A DNA stretch of 64,000 nucleotides from an uncultured Pseudomonadales bacterium (GTDB lineage Bacteria > Pseudomonadota > Gammaproteobacteria > Pseudomonadales > Cellvibrionaceae): assembly GCA_947488935.1 (NCBI GenBank), contig CANLBN010000002.1, positions 372,001-436,000 on the forward strand, written 5' to 3'. The notes under the pieces are model-generated. The model did not search any database. It was not told the DNA's origin and saw nothing but the letters and a program-made list of their open reading frames with translations. Within the stretch, counting starts at the first letter, position 1; each line of letters starts with the position of its first letter. Shown here piece after piece: positions 9,300 to 18,775 of this stretch. Both the position numbers and the translations under genes were made by a program.

Positions 9300-9947
9300 A
9301 TGAAACAACCAGATAGACGCAATTTTATTAAAATGGGTTTGTTGTCTGGTGCGTTAGCGCCTTTATATAGTGGGGCTAATAATACCGAACAAGCAAAAAC
9401 CCCTGCAGAGACTGCTGGTCCCTTTTATCCGATTACGCCACAAAAAGACAAGGACTTTGATTTAACACATATAGAGGGCAAGACTAGTCCAGCTGCTGGA
9501 GAGCTTATATTTATAGAAGGGGTCGTCGTTGATACTGCAGGTACGCCAATTGAAGATGTAACTGTCGAGTTATGGCAGGCCAATGCGGCGGGTCGATATG
9601 CTCACCCGCATGACACTAATCCTGCGCCTTTAGATCCCAACTTTCAGGGCTGGGCGATTGCACGTAGCGGTAAGCAAGGTGGCTTCCGTTTTAAAACCAT
9701 TATGCCGGGTGCTTACCCCGTATCGGGGAGTTGGTCGCGCCCGCCACATATTCACTACAAAATCTCTAAGCGTGGCTATATTGAGCTGACTACCCAGATG
9801 TATTTTCAGGGGCATCCTCTTAATCAAAAGGACCGGCTGATTAATCGCAAAACAGAAAATGAGCAAAAATTGATGGAAGCTAAAAAAGTATCAAAGGCGA
9901 GGGCTATGGATACCTATCAATATCAGATAGTATTAGAGAAGGCTTAG
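9300..9947 (+). CDS. Tat-exported intradiol ring-cleavage dioxygenase
   Basis: Resembles the protocatechuate 3,4-dioxygenase / catechol dioxygenase fold, which cleaves catechols between the hydroxyls using Fe(III). All four iron ligands can be placed: Tyr100 (AAGRYAH), Tyr139 (PGAYPVSG), His150 and His152 (PPHIH). The N-terminus carries a twin-arginine motif (RRNFIK, residues 6-11) followed by a hydrophobic stretch, so it is probably exported folded. The 215-residue protein is a single-subunit type, unlike the alpha/beta PcaGH pair. No beta-ketoadipate genes are adjacent, so it may act on extracellular or lignin- or humus-derived phenolics. Substrate is unknown. Confidence 0.87.
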   Translation: MKQPDRRNFIKMGLLSGALAPLYSGANNTEQAKTPAETAGPFYPITPQKDKDFDLTHIEGKTSPAAGELIFIEGVVVDTAGTPIEDVTVELWQANAAGRYAHPHDTNPAPLDPNFQGWAIARSGKQGGFRFKTIMPGAYPVSGSWSRPPHIHYKISKRGYIELTTQMYFQGHPLNQKDRLINRKTENEQKLMEAKKVSKARAMDTYQYQIVLEKA

Positions 9948-10341
9948 GCAATCTATAATAGCGCCTATAACAGTACTTAGCTTATTGATATAAGAAAATC
10001 TCTAATTTGAGACTGAGTGAATCATTGTTGACGTGCGTAGCTTGTTCTCAGTTTATACTCATTTTCTCAGTGATTATGTGTTACTAAAAATATTTAAGTA
10101 CAAGCACCTAAATAATAAAAAGACGGATTATTTATGGGAACAATAATACGCCTATTTATATATGCCATAAAAAATGCCCGGCTTTTATGGGTTTAACGAC
10201 AGTGTGAAAAATCGCCACGAATTATTAGAGGCTTAATGTTACTGTGTAAAAGGGCAGGGCAATATCGGTATTGTAGTATGGTATACATCGCTGATTGTTA
10301 AATAACCTATTTTTATAGATCATATTTGTTGTAAGGTTTAT
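9948..10341. other. 394-bp intergenic region, no gene found
   Basis: Lies between the dioxygenase and the antiporter. It is AT-rich, and the only open frame I see is about 20 codons from the ATG at 10135, which I do not consider real. It probably holds the antiporter promoter and 5' leader, but no clear -35/-10 pair with good spacing stood out. Confidence 0.4.
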
Positions 10342-11934
10342 ATGGAATTTATCTGGATTTTTTTTGCATTTTTATGTGGTCTAGGCGTTAAGGCTTTTAA
10401 CTTGCCTCCCTTGGTAGGTTATCTAATCGCGGGCTTTTTGCTCAATGGATTTGGCGTAGAGCCAAGTGCTAACCTAGATACCTTAGCCGATATTGGCATT
10501 ACCTTAATGCTTTTTACTATTGGCTTAAAACTCAATGTTGGCTCATTGATAAAGCCCGAAGTATACGTCACTACGTTTTCTGTTACTGCTATTTGGATAG
10601 TCAGTATTACCGCGTTATTGTTTTTGCTAAAGATAATTGCGCTCCCATTTTTTGTCGAGCTATCGACAAGCGGTATGTTGCTACTGGCTTTTGGTTTAAG
10701 TTTTAGTAGTACTGTTTGTGTTGTTAAAGTATTAGAAGAAAATGGAGAAATACGCACACGCCATGGAAAAATTGCGCTTGCGGTACTCGTTTTACAAGAT
10801 ATCTTTGCCGTGATCTTCCTAGTGGCTACCAGTGGAAAAATCCCATCGGTTTTTGCTTTGGGGCTATTTGCATTGATATTAATTAGGCCTTTACTCAATA
10901 AATTACTTGAGCAGTCAGGCCACGCCGAGCTACTCCCTTTAACGGGTTTCTTTTTGGCATTTGGTGCTTACGAGCTATTTGAATATGTCGGTGTCAAAGG
11001 GGATTTAGGCGCACTTGTTATCGGTATGATGTTAAGTGCGCACACTAAATCTATAGAGCTTGCAAAAGCCTTGCTAAGCTTTAAAGATCTATTCCTTATT
11101 GGTTTCTTTTTATCCATTGGTTTTACTAAATTGCCAAACATGGATATATTGCTGGCTGGTGGTATTCTCTGTGTCTTTTTAATTCTTAAAATCACATTAT
11201 TCTTTTCGATATTCACTCGCCTTAAGCTACGAGCGCGCACAGCGTTTTTATCTGGCATGGTACTTAACAACTACAGTGAATTTGGCTTAATTGTTGTCGC
11301 TGTTTGTGTTAACGCAGGTTGGTTACAAAATGACTGGCTAGTGATTATTGCTGTCGCTGCGGCTTTTTCCTTTATTTTTACCAGCAGTGTTTATCGCCAT
11401 TCTCACAATCAATATGCCAACAATGGATATAAATTAAGATACTTTGAACACCCTAAACGCTTAAAAGAAGATGTCTATCTCATGCCTAGCAACGCTAAAA
11501 TTATTGTCCTTGGTATGGGGCGTGTAGGTACAGGGGCTTATCTAGCGCTAAGCCAACAACTAAAAGAGCAGGTGTGGGGAATGGATGCTGACCCTCAACG
11601 TATTATCAAACTACAGGATAAAGGCATGCAGGTCATGCTGGGTGATGGTGAAGATTCTGATTTATGGGAAAATCTCGATTTATCCTGTGTGGAGTTAATT
11701 TTAATTGCCTTGCCGTCTATGGAGGATGTACTAGAAATACACGACCAACTAGACCGCGTTGGTTTTGGTGGCCAATTGGCAGCCATTGCCCGTTACGAAG
11801 ATGATAGGCAGCGCTTATTAGAGGCGGGTGTTGATAAGGTCTTTAATTTTTACACCGAGGTCGGTGTTGGTTTTGCCGAAGAAAGCTTACAGCTGATTAG
11901 TGACAATCATAAAAAAACCTCTATGGCACATTAG
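10342..11934 (+). CDS. CPA2-family cation:proton antiporter with RCK domain (KefB/YbaL-like)
   Basis: Inner-membrane monovalent cation/proton exchanger. About 12 hydrophobic helices span residues 1-350, containing family signatures such as PLVGYLIAGFLLNGFG near 23-38. A cytoplasmic TrkA-N/RCK Rossmann domain follows (GMGRVGTGAYL at about residues 393-403, GDGEDSDLWENL near 434-445). The 530-residue length and absence of a long C-terminal tail fit YbaL-like proteins better than classical KefC. No kefF/kefG ancillary quinone reductase is adjacent. Likely role is K+ or Na+ efflux and pH control; ion specificity is not resolved by sequence. Confidence 0.88.
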   Translation: MEFIWIFFAFLCGLGVKAFNLPPLVGYLIAGFLLNGFGVEPSANLDTLADIGITLMLFTIGLKLNVGSLIKPEVYVTTFSVTAIWIVSITALLFLLKIIALPFFVELSTSGMLLLAFGLSFSSTVCVVKVLEENGEIRTRHGKIALAVLVLQDIFAVIFLVATSGKIPSVFALGLFALILIRPLLNKLLEQSGHAELLPLTGFFLAFGAYELFEYVGVKGDLGALVIGMMLSAHTKSIELAKALLSFKDLFLIGFFLSIGFTKLPNMDILLAGGILCVFLILKITLFFSIFTRLKLRARTAFLSGMVLNNYSEFGLIVVAVCVNAGWLQNDWLVIIAVAAAFSFIFTSSVYRHSHNQYANNGYKLRYFEHPKRLKEDVYLMPSNAKIIVLGMGRVGTGAYLALSQQLKEQVWGMDADPQRIIKLQDKGMQVMLGDGEDSDLWENLDLSCVELILIALPSMEDVLEIHDQLDRVGFGGQLAAIARYEDDRQRLLEAGVDKVFNFYTEVGVGFAEESLQLISDNHKKTSMAH

Positions 11935-11994
11935 CTCTGGCTAAACGGCAAGTATAAAAAGAATAAGTAAAAATCTTAGGGAAAATTATTAAAA

Positions 11995-12621
11995 ATGTCT
12001 CGCCTCATCTCTGCTCTAATTATTATTGTTGGTTATTCTTTTTTAATTTATGAAATATGGTCCATTTGGCACGAGCCTGCGTTAGTAAGCCACAGCGTTA
12101 TTCTTAGTATTGCAGTATTAATGGCCTTTGAGTTCATACTGGTTCATTCTGGTGTGTTTATGTCTTTTTTTACAGAGAGAAAAGCTTGGCTATTTTTTGC
12201 TGTATTTTATGGTTTATTTGCTTTCGCATTCAATGCAGCGATGCCCAATAATATTCTCTTATATGTTTATGCGATGGTTGTTTTCACTCGCATGAGTGTC
12301 TTGCTATTTGACCCTAGCGAAGAGCAGGTATGGCAAGCCAGAAAATCATCAATGGTCGCCGTGGTGCTCTATATGCTTTCTATAATGGCTGTGGTTATCG
12401 ATGATAACCTTATCCCCGATTTTGGGCTAACTCAGAGGTATTTAGCCGAGTCGGGGTATCTAGCTTCTCTTAATGTCAAAGGTATATTTCCTGAAATACC
12501 AAAAACTGCCTTTGCAGCCTCTTTGATATATTACTGCGGATTAATTATTTGGGAGCTTTATAGTACTCATCGTTGGTTTAAGAAAAAAGAAGATCCACAA
12601 CCACCACTACGATTTTATTAG
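11995..12621 (+). CDS. Multipass membrane protein of unknown function
   Basis: Not recognised. The 208-residue protein has about six hydrophobic segments (roughly residues 4-22, 34-56, 65-82, 86-102, 119-136, 171-190) and a short charged cytoplasmic tail rich in Lys and Pro. It follows the antiporter by 60 bases on the same strand, so a shared transcript is possible. No catalytic motif is visible. The composition and continuous frame support a real gene. Confidence 0.7.
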   Translation: MSRLISALIIIVGYSFLIYEIWSIWHEPALVSHSVILSIAVLMAFEFILVHSGVFMSFFTERKAWLFFAVFYGLFAFAFNAAMPNNILLYVYAMVVFTRMSVLLFDPSEEQVWQARKSSMVAVVLYMLSIMAVVIDDNLIPDFGLTQRYLAESGYLASLNVKGIFPEIPKTAFAASLIYYCGLIIWELYSTHRWFKKKEDPQPPLRFY

Positions 12622-12668
12622 TATAATAGTCAGATAATGTTAATCAAAAATAAGTTGAGTTTAAACGA

Positions 12669-13235
12669 ATGCCAAAAGCCAGTGAAATTAAAAAAAATGC
12701 CGCGATTGAGTATAACGGCAATACATATATAGTCAGAGACATCGAGCGTTCAGTGCCTCAAGGTAGAGCAGGTGGCAGCCTTTATCGCATGCGTATGTAC
12801 GATGTGGTGACTGGCGGTAAAATCGATGAGACATTTAAGGACTCTGATACCCTCAACCTTGCTGACCTTATTCGCCAACCGGTTATGTTCTCGTATATCG
12901 ACGGAGATGAATACGTGTTTATGAACACGGAAGATTACACACCTTACAATCTCAATAAAGAGACAATCGCCGATGAAATATTATTCATTAATGAAGCCAC
13001 AGAAGGGGTACAAGTTGTTATCGTAAACGACGTGCCGGTAGCGCTCGATATGCCAACCTCTGTCGAGTTAGAGGTTATGGAAACGGACCCATCTATTAAA
13101 GGTGGCTCGGCGACGTCGAGAACAAAGCCAGCGCTATTATCAACAGGTGTCACGGTACAAGTACCTGAACATATCTCTACAGGCGATAAAATTAAAGTTA
13201 ATATAGAAGAACGTAAATTTATGAACAAAGCATAA
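12669..13235 (+). CDS. efpL: Elongation factor P-like protein EfpL (YeiP)
   Basis: EF-P paralogue that helps ribosomes through proline-containing stalls. The 188-residue protein has three beta domains: KOW-like N-terminal, OB, and a C-terminal domain with the EF-P signature ([19 protein letters not shown]). Canonical EF-P carries a modified Lys34. Here the tip loop is VPQGRAGG with Arg33, matching the unmodified arginine of EfpL rather than EF-P. An EFVF-like stretch ([16 protein letters not shown]) also matches YeiP. Its own start is a clear ATG. Confidence 0.92.
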   Translation: MPKASEIKKNAAIEYNGNTYIVRDIERSVPQGRAGGSLYRMRMYDVVTGGKIDETFKDSDTLNLADLIRQPVMFSYIDGDEYVFMNTEDYTPYNLNKETIADEILFINEATEGVQVVIVNDVPVALDMPTSVELEVMETDPSIKGGSATSRTKPALLSTGVTVQVPEHISTGDKIKVNIEERKFMNKA

Positions 13236-13259
13236 ACGACTAAAAGAGCTTTATAAATA

Positions 13260-13589
13260 ATGGGCTATCTTTACTTAGGCGTTGCGATAATCGCAGAGGT
13301 TATTGCAACAAGTGCCTTAAAATCTTCTGAAGGCTTTACCAAACCACTGGCAAGTATGGTTGTTGTACTGGGTTATGGTGTTGCATTTTATTGCTTGTCG
13401 ATCGTCTTAAAAACGATTCCGGTAGGTGTTGCCTATGCTATTTGGTCTGGTTTGGGTATTGTACTGATATCGATTGTGGCGTATTTTTTCCATCAACAAA
13501 AGCTAGACCTAGCAGCCGTAATTGGTATGAGCTTAATCGTTATAGGCGTTGTCGTTATCAATGTTTTTTCTACATCACTTACACATTAA
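13260..13589 (+). CDS. Small multidrug resistance (SMR) family transporter
   Basis: Four-helix inner-membrane exporter of 109 residues, the normal SMR size. The essential proton/substrate glutamate is Glu13 in the first helix ([16 protein letters not shown]). The [13 protein letters not shown] segment in helix 3 is the typical SMR signature and points to the EmrE/QacE (Qac) subtype rather than the guanidinium exporter Gdx/SugE. It starts 24 bases after efpL and may be read from the same transcript. Probable function is efflux of quaternary ammonium or other lipophilic cations by proton exchange. Confidence 0.9.
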   Translation: MGYLYLGVAIIAEVIATSALKSSEGFTKPLASMVVVLGYGVAFYCLSIVLKTIPVGVAYAIWSGLGIVLISIVAYFFHQQKLDLAAVIGMSLIVIGVVVINVFSTSLTH

Positions 13590-13649
13590 ATTTATATTCT
13601 TAGAGTGCTTGTTGCTTTAAATAAAATTTTATAATTTAGGGGTAAATTA

Positions 13650-14603
13650 ATGATAAATTCCGCAGACGAAATAATCCTTCATAATTATCCGCAATCTCCT
13701 GTTGCCGAAAAAGCCCGTGTAGCGTTTGGAATAAAAGGAGTCGCTTGGCGGGATGTAGAGATTCCGCGTATTGTACCGAAACCGTTCCTCACTCAGCTTA
13801 CCGGAGGATATCGCCGCACGCCTGTTGTTCAGATAGGCGCTGATATTTATTGTGATAGCCAATGTATTATTTATGAATTGGAGCGGCGCATTCCATCGCC
13901 AACATTTTATCCTAGCAAAGATGCTGGCCTAGCATGGGCATTAAGCCGCTGGACCGACGGCGAATTTTTTAGCCAAGCAGTACAAATTGTTTTGGGGTCT
14001 AATATCGAAGAACTACCTGCGGATTTTGCACAAGATCGCGGTAGGCTTTACATGGGGCCTAACTGGGCAGAGGAGTTGAAGCAAGCAAGTGCAAAGTTAC
14101 CGCATCTTGTTTCGCAAATCAGAACGCCTTTTTATCATTTGAACGAACAACTATCCGACGGGCGCAATTTTTTATTTGGCGATAAGCCAGCTGCGATCGA
14201 TGCACAAATTTATCATATTGTATGGTTTTTGCGCGGGCGCTGCGCGCAAGGGCCGATATTATTATCGGAGTTTCCGGCGCTTGAGCGCTGGGAAGAAAAT
14301 GTGCGTCAACTCGGTCACGGAACATCCTCTCCAATGTCCCCGCAAGATGCAATTACACGCGCCAGTGAATGTGAACCAATTGCATTGCCCGTTACAGGTA
14401 GTAGCGACGCTCAAGACCCTCAAGGATTAAAGCCATCTATGCAAATTGCCATCGCGCCCGATGTAGATGGAGGCGAGCAACCCGTAAAAGGTACGCTTGT
14501 CACTTCCAATCAAAAAACCATTACACTTCACCGACACGATGAAGAGGCCGGTAACCTTCACATACACTTTCCTCGCGCCGGTTATAAAGTGAGTGTGCTT
14601 TAA
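13650..14603 (+). CDS. Glutathione S-transferase family protein with C-terminal extension
   Basis: The N-terminal 85 residues form a thioredoxin-like GST domain (LHNYPQSPVAEKARVAFG, then RRTPVVQIGADIYCDSQCI containing the cis-proline and a glutathione-contact motif). A helical C-terminal GST domain follows to about residue 235. The last 80 residues (about 238-317) are an added region predicted as beta-rich, absent from ordinary 200-230 residue GSTs. The likely nucleophile is Ser16 or nearby rather than Cys. The gene is visibly richer in GC than its neighbours, which may indicate transfer. Substrate is unknown. Confidence 0.83.
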   Translation: MINSADEIILHNYPQSPVAEKARVAFGIKGVAWRDVEIPRIVPKPFLTQLTGGYRRTPVVQIGADIYCDSQCIIYELERRIPSPTFYPSKDAGLAWALSRWTDGEFFSQAVQIVLGSNIEELPADFAQDRGRLYMGPNWAEELKQASAKLPHLVSQIRTPFYHLNEQLSDGRNFLFGDKPAAIDAQIYHIVWFLRGRCAQGPILLSEFPALERWEENVRQLGHGTSSPMSPQDAITRASECEPIALPVTGSSDAQDPQGLKPSMQIAIAPDVDGGEQPVKGTLVTSNQKTITLHRHDEEAGNLHIHFPRAGYKVSVL

Positions 14604-14687
14604 TTAAAACTATGGTGGTATGGATAGCTGTAATACATTTAAAAAGCTAGGCTAGAAAATACGGAGTTCTCCAAAAAAGAGATAAAT

Positions 14688-15179
14688 ATGAAGAGATGTT
14701 TTATTGTAATCGTACTATTTTTGTCTGCCTGCTCTAGTCTAGATATGCAAAAGAAATACCTGTCATTCAAAGGTGGGTACGTCGATGCTTTAGGCTGCGA
14801 TGAAGTCGTCAGCTCAGATTCAGACACAATAGCTGAATTTGAATGTGACTCAGTGGAAGTTATAGACGAAACAAGGATTATCGATATAGCTGTGGGTACA
14901 CGATTTGGCGTAGTGTATTCTATTTCGCCAATACCCGGAAAAGAATGTTTCGATATTGCTCAGTATATAACTTATCCAGAAATAGTTTCGCCAAGTGGAA
15001 AAACCAGTGATTTTTCTTCTGAATGGTTGGGTTCACGTTGTGTAAGACAGGGAGAGACTTACACCAATACTATGAGCTGGTTTGTTGAAGAAGAGTGGGA
15101 AGCTGCCAAGGGCTCTTGGGTATTTGAAATAGAAGTAGACGATAAAATAATATTGCGAGAAACATTTTTGGCTAAGTGA
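14688..15179 (+). CDS. Putative lipoprotein, unknown function
   Basis: The N-terminus is a short lipoprotein signal: KR, a hydrophobic run, then the lipobox LSAC with Cys15 as the acylated residue. The mature 149 residues include several further cysteines and a Tyr/Ser-rich beta-like pattern, and no known domain is apparent. It stands between the GST gene and the convergent LysR gene. Location in the outer or inner membrane is inferred from the lipobox only. Confidence 0.7.
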   Translation: MKRCFIVIVLFLSACSSLDMQKKYLSFKGGYVDALGCDEVVSSDSDTIAEFECDSVEVIDETRIIDIAVGTRFGVVYSISPIPGKECFDIAQYITYPEIVSPSGKTSDFSSEWLGSRCVRQGETYTNTMSWFVEEEWEAAKGSWVFEIEVDDKIILRETFLAK

Positions 15180-15313
15180 TGATTTATTAATAATTCAGGC
15201 AGGGTCAATAGTATTTCTCATTGTTTACTCGCTATTATTTTTGCATAGAAGTACTTTGCTAAAATTATTAAAGCTTATCTGGCTGCAATTATTCCGGTTT
15301 TATAATCTCACAA

Positions 15314-16204
15314 CTATCTGTTGAGATATGTCCATAAGCTCTCTCCTTGGTTAGATAAACGATGTGCTGAGCGATACAGTATAATATCTAAATCCATTGA
15401 TAAAGATTGATTGCCAATGTTTATTAAGTCACCTCTGTCAAGCTCACTTTGAATACAGATACGTGGCAACCAAGCAATCCCCATTCCTTGAGCGGCCATC
15501 GCTTTAATCGATTCAACGACAGCATTTTCGTAGATACAATTCAGTTCATAGTCGGCACATTCGCTGCTAATGATCTTCCCTGTCATTTTACCCATAAAAC
15601 AATTGGGCTCGTAGGCAAGGTAGTCGATAGGCTTTTTCTTATTAAGCTTAAAAAGGGGCTTGCCTTTCTTATCGGCCGCACTGACTAATATCAATTGGTC
15701 GCTTTTTAATTTGCAGGATAAAAAATCGGAAGGGTCAAGTAATGAAGGGATAGAGGTGCTAGTGTAAGACAGCATAAATTCGCTTCGTCGAGATTGTAGT
15801 AATTCGACACAGTCCAAGAGATTATTCGCATCCATGGTTGTATGAATTGGAGAAAAATCACGGTGAATATCGGCCATCCACTCAGCAAAATAATTTATTG
15901 CCAAAGTGTGTAGAGCGGTAAATTTAATAAAATCCTCACCTGTGCGCTGAGACTTCCGACATTCATTCAACGTATGTTGCAGCTGTTTGACTATCTCCAA
16001 TGTTGCTTGGCGGAAATGCTCCCCTTCTTTTGTCAGAATAAAAGGGTGTACTGAGCGGTCAATTAAGGTAGCACCTACCCATTGCTCTAAACCCAAAATG
16101 CGTCGGCTAAATGCCGGTTGGCTGCGATTGCGGTTTTTAGCTGCCGTCGTAAAGTTTCTAGTCGATGCGAGCTCAAGAAAATCATACATCCATTCAATGT
16201 CCAT
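15314..16204 (-). CDS. LysR-family regulator, HypT/YjiE-like, probable aspartate operon regulator
   Basis: The N-terminal winged helix-turn-helix (WMYDFLELASTRNFTTAAKN, RSQPAFSRRILGLEQWVG) is typical of LysR regulators, especially the group with RSQPAFSRRI. The effector domain spans about residues 90-290. It is divergent from the aspartate racemase-aspartase-symporter genes, 139 bp apart. A perfect T-N11-A palindrome (16269-16283) lies between them, so it most likely controls that operon and itself. The inducer is inferred to be aspartate or a related dicarboxylate; no experiment or search supports this. Confidence 0.87.
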   Translation of the reverse strand: MDIEWMYDFLELASTRNFTTAAKNRNRSQPAFSRRILGLEQWVGATLIDRSVHPFILTKEGEHFRQATLEIVKQLQHTLNECRKSQRTGEDFIKFTALHTLAINYFAEWMADIHRDFSPIHTTMDANNLLDCVELLQSRRSEFMLSYTSTSIPSLLDPSDFLSCKLKSDQLILVSAADKKGKPLFKLNKKKPIDYLAYEPNCFMGKMTGKIISSECADYELNCIYENAVVESIKAMAAQGMGIAWLPRICIQSELDRGDLINIGNQSLSMDLDIILYRSAHRLSNQGESLWTYLNR

Positions 16205-16268
16205 AGGTATACCTCATTTGTTGATATTTCTCATCGTTTCTACTTCATTACCAGTTATCGTTGTTGTT

Positions 16269-16283
16269 ATGCAAATTTTGCAT
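16269..16283. promoter_or_regulatory. Predicted LysR operator (T-N11-A palindrome)
   Basis: ATGCAAATTTTGCAT is a perfect 15-nt dyad (7-bp arms around a single central base). It contains T-GCAAATTTTGC-A, the T-N11-A layout of LysR boxes. It sits 65 bp upstream of the LysR start and 60 bp upstream of the racemase start, the usual position for divergent control. Confidence 0.65.
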
Positions 16284-16343
16284 TGATAAATTAAAAATAG
16301 CATTAGTTGCCACAAATTGAAATAGTTAAACTGCCCGCACTAA

Positions 16344-17174
16344 TTGAATAGCGAGGCAAAAGTGTTAGGTATTTTGGGTGGAATGGGGCCATTAGCGACC
16401 GTTGATTTTTTGAAAAAGGTGGTAGAGCAAACCAATGGCGAAAATGATCAACGGCATATTCCTACAGTGACATGGTCTGTCCCTCAGATCCCAGATCGCT
16501 CTAGACATATTATGTATGGCGCCGAGAGTCCATTGCCTCAATTGAGCCGTGGCATTCTCCAGTTACAGTCAATGGGGGCAAGCATTATTGCTATCCCTTG
16601 CAATACTGCGCACTACTGGTATGAACAATTAAGCGATTGTAGCGATATAAAAATATTGCATATTGTAGACGCCGTGCATCAACAGCTACAGAGTTTGCCT
16701 ATAGCTTCTACTAGCAGAACAGAAAGGGTTGTGGGTCTTTTGGCAACCAGTGGCGCGGTTAAATCGTCTATTTATCAAACACGTTTGAGTACGCAAGGGT
16801 GGACAGTAGTCACACCCGATGAGCGAGCTCAAGAGCAAATTATGCAAGGCATTGCTTTTGCCAAAGCAGGGAAAACAGCGACTGCCCGAGCAATTTTTTT
16901 GCAAGAGATCGAGAATTTAAAGCTGCGTGGAGTACAAACTGTAATATTGGGATGTACCGAGATCCCCTCTGTACTCGACCCAGATGCTCTGTTTATTGAC
17001 AGTAATTTAGCCCTCGCAAAGCGATGCGTGCAGTGGTTTAACGCAAGTTATAACGGTGATCTTGTTATCGAAAACACTGCACCACCAAAAACTACGTTAT
17101 CAAAAACCACATCAGCTACGCCCACAATCACTGCGCCGACAATCGAGTCTTTATGTGTGCCTAGCTTTACTTAA
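16344..17174 (+). CDS. Aspartate/glutamate racemase family protein
   Basis: PLP-independent cofactor-free racemase of the aspartate racemase group. The N-terminal signature LGILGGMGPLATVDF (residues 8-22) is present, with the two catalytic cysteines Cys86 (IPCNTAHYWY) and Cys204 (LGCTEIP). It should interconvert L- and D-aspartate (or a related amino acid). The start is TTG; the motif begins within ten residues, so no further extension is needed. The last 35 residues are a Thr/Pro-rich tail beyond the usual end of the family. aspA follows within 70 bases, so the product can feed aspartase. Confidence 0.87.
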   Translation: MNSEAKVLGILGGMGPLATVDFLKKVVEQTNGENDQRHIPTVTWSVPQIPDRSRHIMYGAESPLPQLSRGILQLQSMGASIIAIPCNTAHYWYEQLSDCSDIKILHIVDAVHQQLQSLPIASTSRTERVVGLLATSGAVKSSIYQTRLSTQGWTVVTPDERAQEQIMQGIAFAKAGKTATARAIFLQEIENLKLRGVQTVILGCTEIPSVLDPDALFIDSNLALAKRCVQWFNASYNGDLVIENTAPPKTTLSKTTSATPTITAPTIESLCVPSFT

Positions 17175-17240
17175 GTTGTGGTGAAAAATATTGATCAAAA
17201 CAATAATAATTTTTTAAAAAGGTTTATAAAAGGAAAAAAC

Positions 17241-18674
17241 ATGTTGTGTGAAAAAGAAATATGTACCGATAAATTTCGTAGAGAAAAAGATTTATTGGGC
17301 GAGTTAAATGTACCCAGTGACGTTTACTATGGTATTCAAACTCAAAGAGCCTGTAATAATTTTGATTTGTCTGGTGTTCAAATTAGTCATTTTCCAGAAC
17401 TAATTCGTGCATTGGGGCTAGTTAAGTTGGCGTGTGCCAAAGCAAATAATGGATTGGGCTTATTAAATGATAGTAAAACACAAACTATTGAAGCGGCAGT
17501 CAATAAAATTATTTGCGGCCATCATGATAAGGACTTTGTCGTTGATATGATTCAGGGAGGGGCGGGGACCTCAACCAATATGAATGCAAACGAAGTTATT
17601 GCCAATGTAGGTTTAGAGTTAATGGGTGAGAGAAAAGGAAATTACGCCTTGCTCCATCCTAATAACGATATCAACTGTTCTCAATCTACCAATGATGTAT
17701 ATCCCACGGCAGTGCGTTTATCTATTTTGTTACAACACAGTGATTTAGTGTCTAGTCTGTATTCATTGCGAGACACTCTATGCCTCAAGGCGGACGAGTT
17801 TAGTGATGTCATCAAAATGGGGCGTACACAATTGCAAGATGCTGTACCCATGACTTTGGGGCAAGAGTTTCAATCTTATGCTTCTACATTGAGTGAAGAC
17901 ATACAGCGTATTGCTGACTTGTCGGAGTTATTAAAAGAAATCAACTTGGGCGGTACTGCTATTGGTACAGGCATTAATACGCACGAAGATTATGCACAGT
18001 TAGTTGTAGAGCATTTATCGAGGCTGAGCGATATCAAATTTACTCTAGCAACGGATTTAATTGAAGCCAGTTCAGATATGGGTGCCTTCGTTTTATTTTC
18101 TAGCATGCTTAAGCGCTTGGCGATTAAGCTGTCGAAAATATCTAATGATTTACGTTTATTGAGTATGGGGCCACGCTGCGGTTTAGCAGAAATTAACTTG
18201 CCTGCTCAGCAGCCAGGTAGCTCTATTATGCCAGGAAAAATTAACCCAGTAATTCCAGAGGCAATGAATCAAGTAGCTTATCAAGTCATAGGTAATGATC
18301 TAGCAATCTCTTTTGCCGCAGAGGCAGGGCAGCTACAACTTAATGCAATGGAGCCACTCATTGCCTACAAACTACTGGAGTCTATTCGCCTGCTTACAAA
18401 ATCAATGAACATGTTAAACACTCGTTGTATTAGCGGTATTACGGCTAACGAGGAACATTGTCGAGACCAAGTAAATAACAGTATTGGGATTATCACGGCG
18501 ATTTCCCCTTACTTAGGTTATGAAAATGCGACTCGTATAGCAAAAAAAGCACTGGTTACTGGCAGCAGTGTATTAGATCTAGTGCTAGACGAGAATCTAA
18601 TGGATGAAAAAGAGCTTACCTATTATTTACAACCTAAAAATATGGTACGCCCTAACGCTCGATTAACGCGTTAA
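17241..18674 (+). CDS. aspA: Aspartate ammonia-lyase
   Basis: Deaminates L-aspartate to fumarate and ammonia. The 477-residue protein carries the fumarase/aspartase superfamily signature GSSIMPGKINPVIPE beginning at Gly326. Other substrate loops are present (GGAGTSTNMNANEVI; QSTNDVYPTA; GRTQLQDAVPMTLGQEF). I place the start at the ATG at 17241, which has AAAGGA upstream; an upstream in-frame GTG at 17178 would add 21 non-conserved residues. Aspartases use a slightly different signature (MPAK); here it is MPGK as in some aspartases and fumarases. The aspartate racemase and symporter neighbours favour aspartase over fumarase. Confidence 0.92.
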   Translation: MLCEKEICTDKFRREKDLLGELNVPSDVYYGIQTQRACNNFDLSGVQISHFPELIRALGLVKLACAKANNGLGLLNDSKTQTIEAAVNKIICGHHDKDFVVDMIQGGAGTSTNMNANEVIANVGLELMGERKGNYALLHPNNDINCSQSTNDVYPTAVRLSILLQHSDLVSSLYSLRDTLCLKADEFSDVIKMGRTQLQDAVPMTLGQEFQSYASTLSEDIQRIADLSELLKEINLGGTAIGTGINTHEDYAQLVVEHLSRLSDIKFTLATDLIEASSDMGAFVLFSSMLKRLAIKLSKISNDLRLLSMGPRCGLAEINLPAQQPGSSIMPGKINPVIPEAMNQVAYQVIGNDLAISFAAEAGQLQLNAMEPLIAYKLLESIRLLTKSMNMLNTRCISGITANEEHCRDQVNNSIGIITAISPYLGYENATRIAKKALVTGSSVLDLVLDENLMDEKELTYYLQPKNMVRPNARLTR

Positions 18675-18775
18675 TAAAAATAATAAAAAAATAGTTATTA
18701 GTATCGAACCATCTTTATAAAAAATAATTCCTGTTCAGAAATAACTCTATTCTAATGATAAAAAGAGGTTTAATT

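Noticed and set aside
10135..10197. 20-codon ORF between the dioxygenase and antiporter genes
   Set aside because: Too short, no ribosome binding site, no support.
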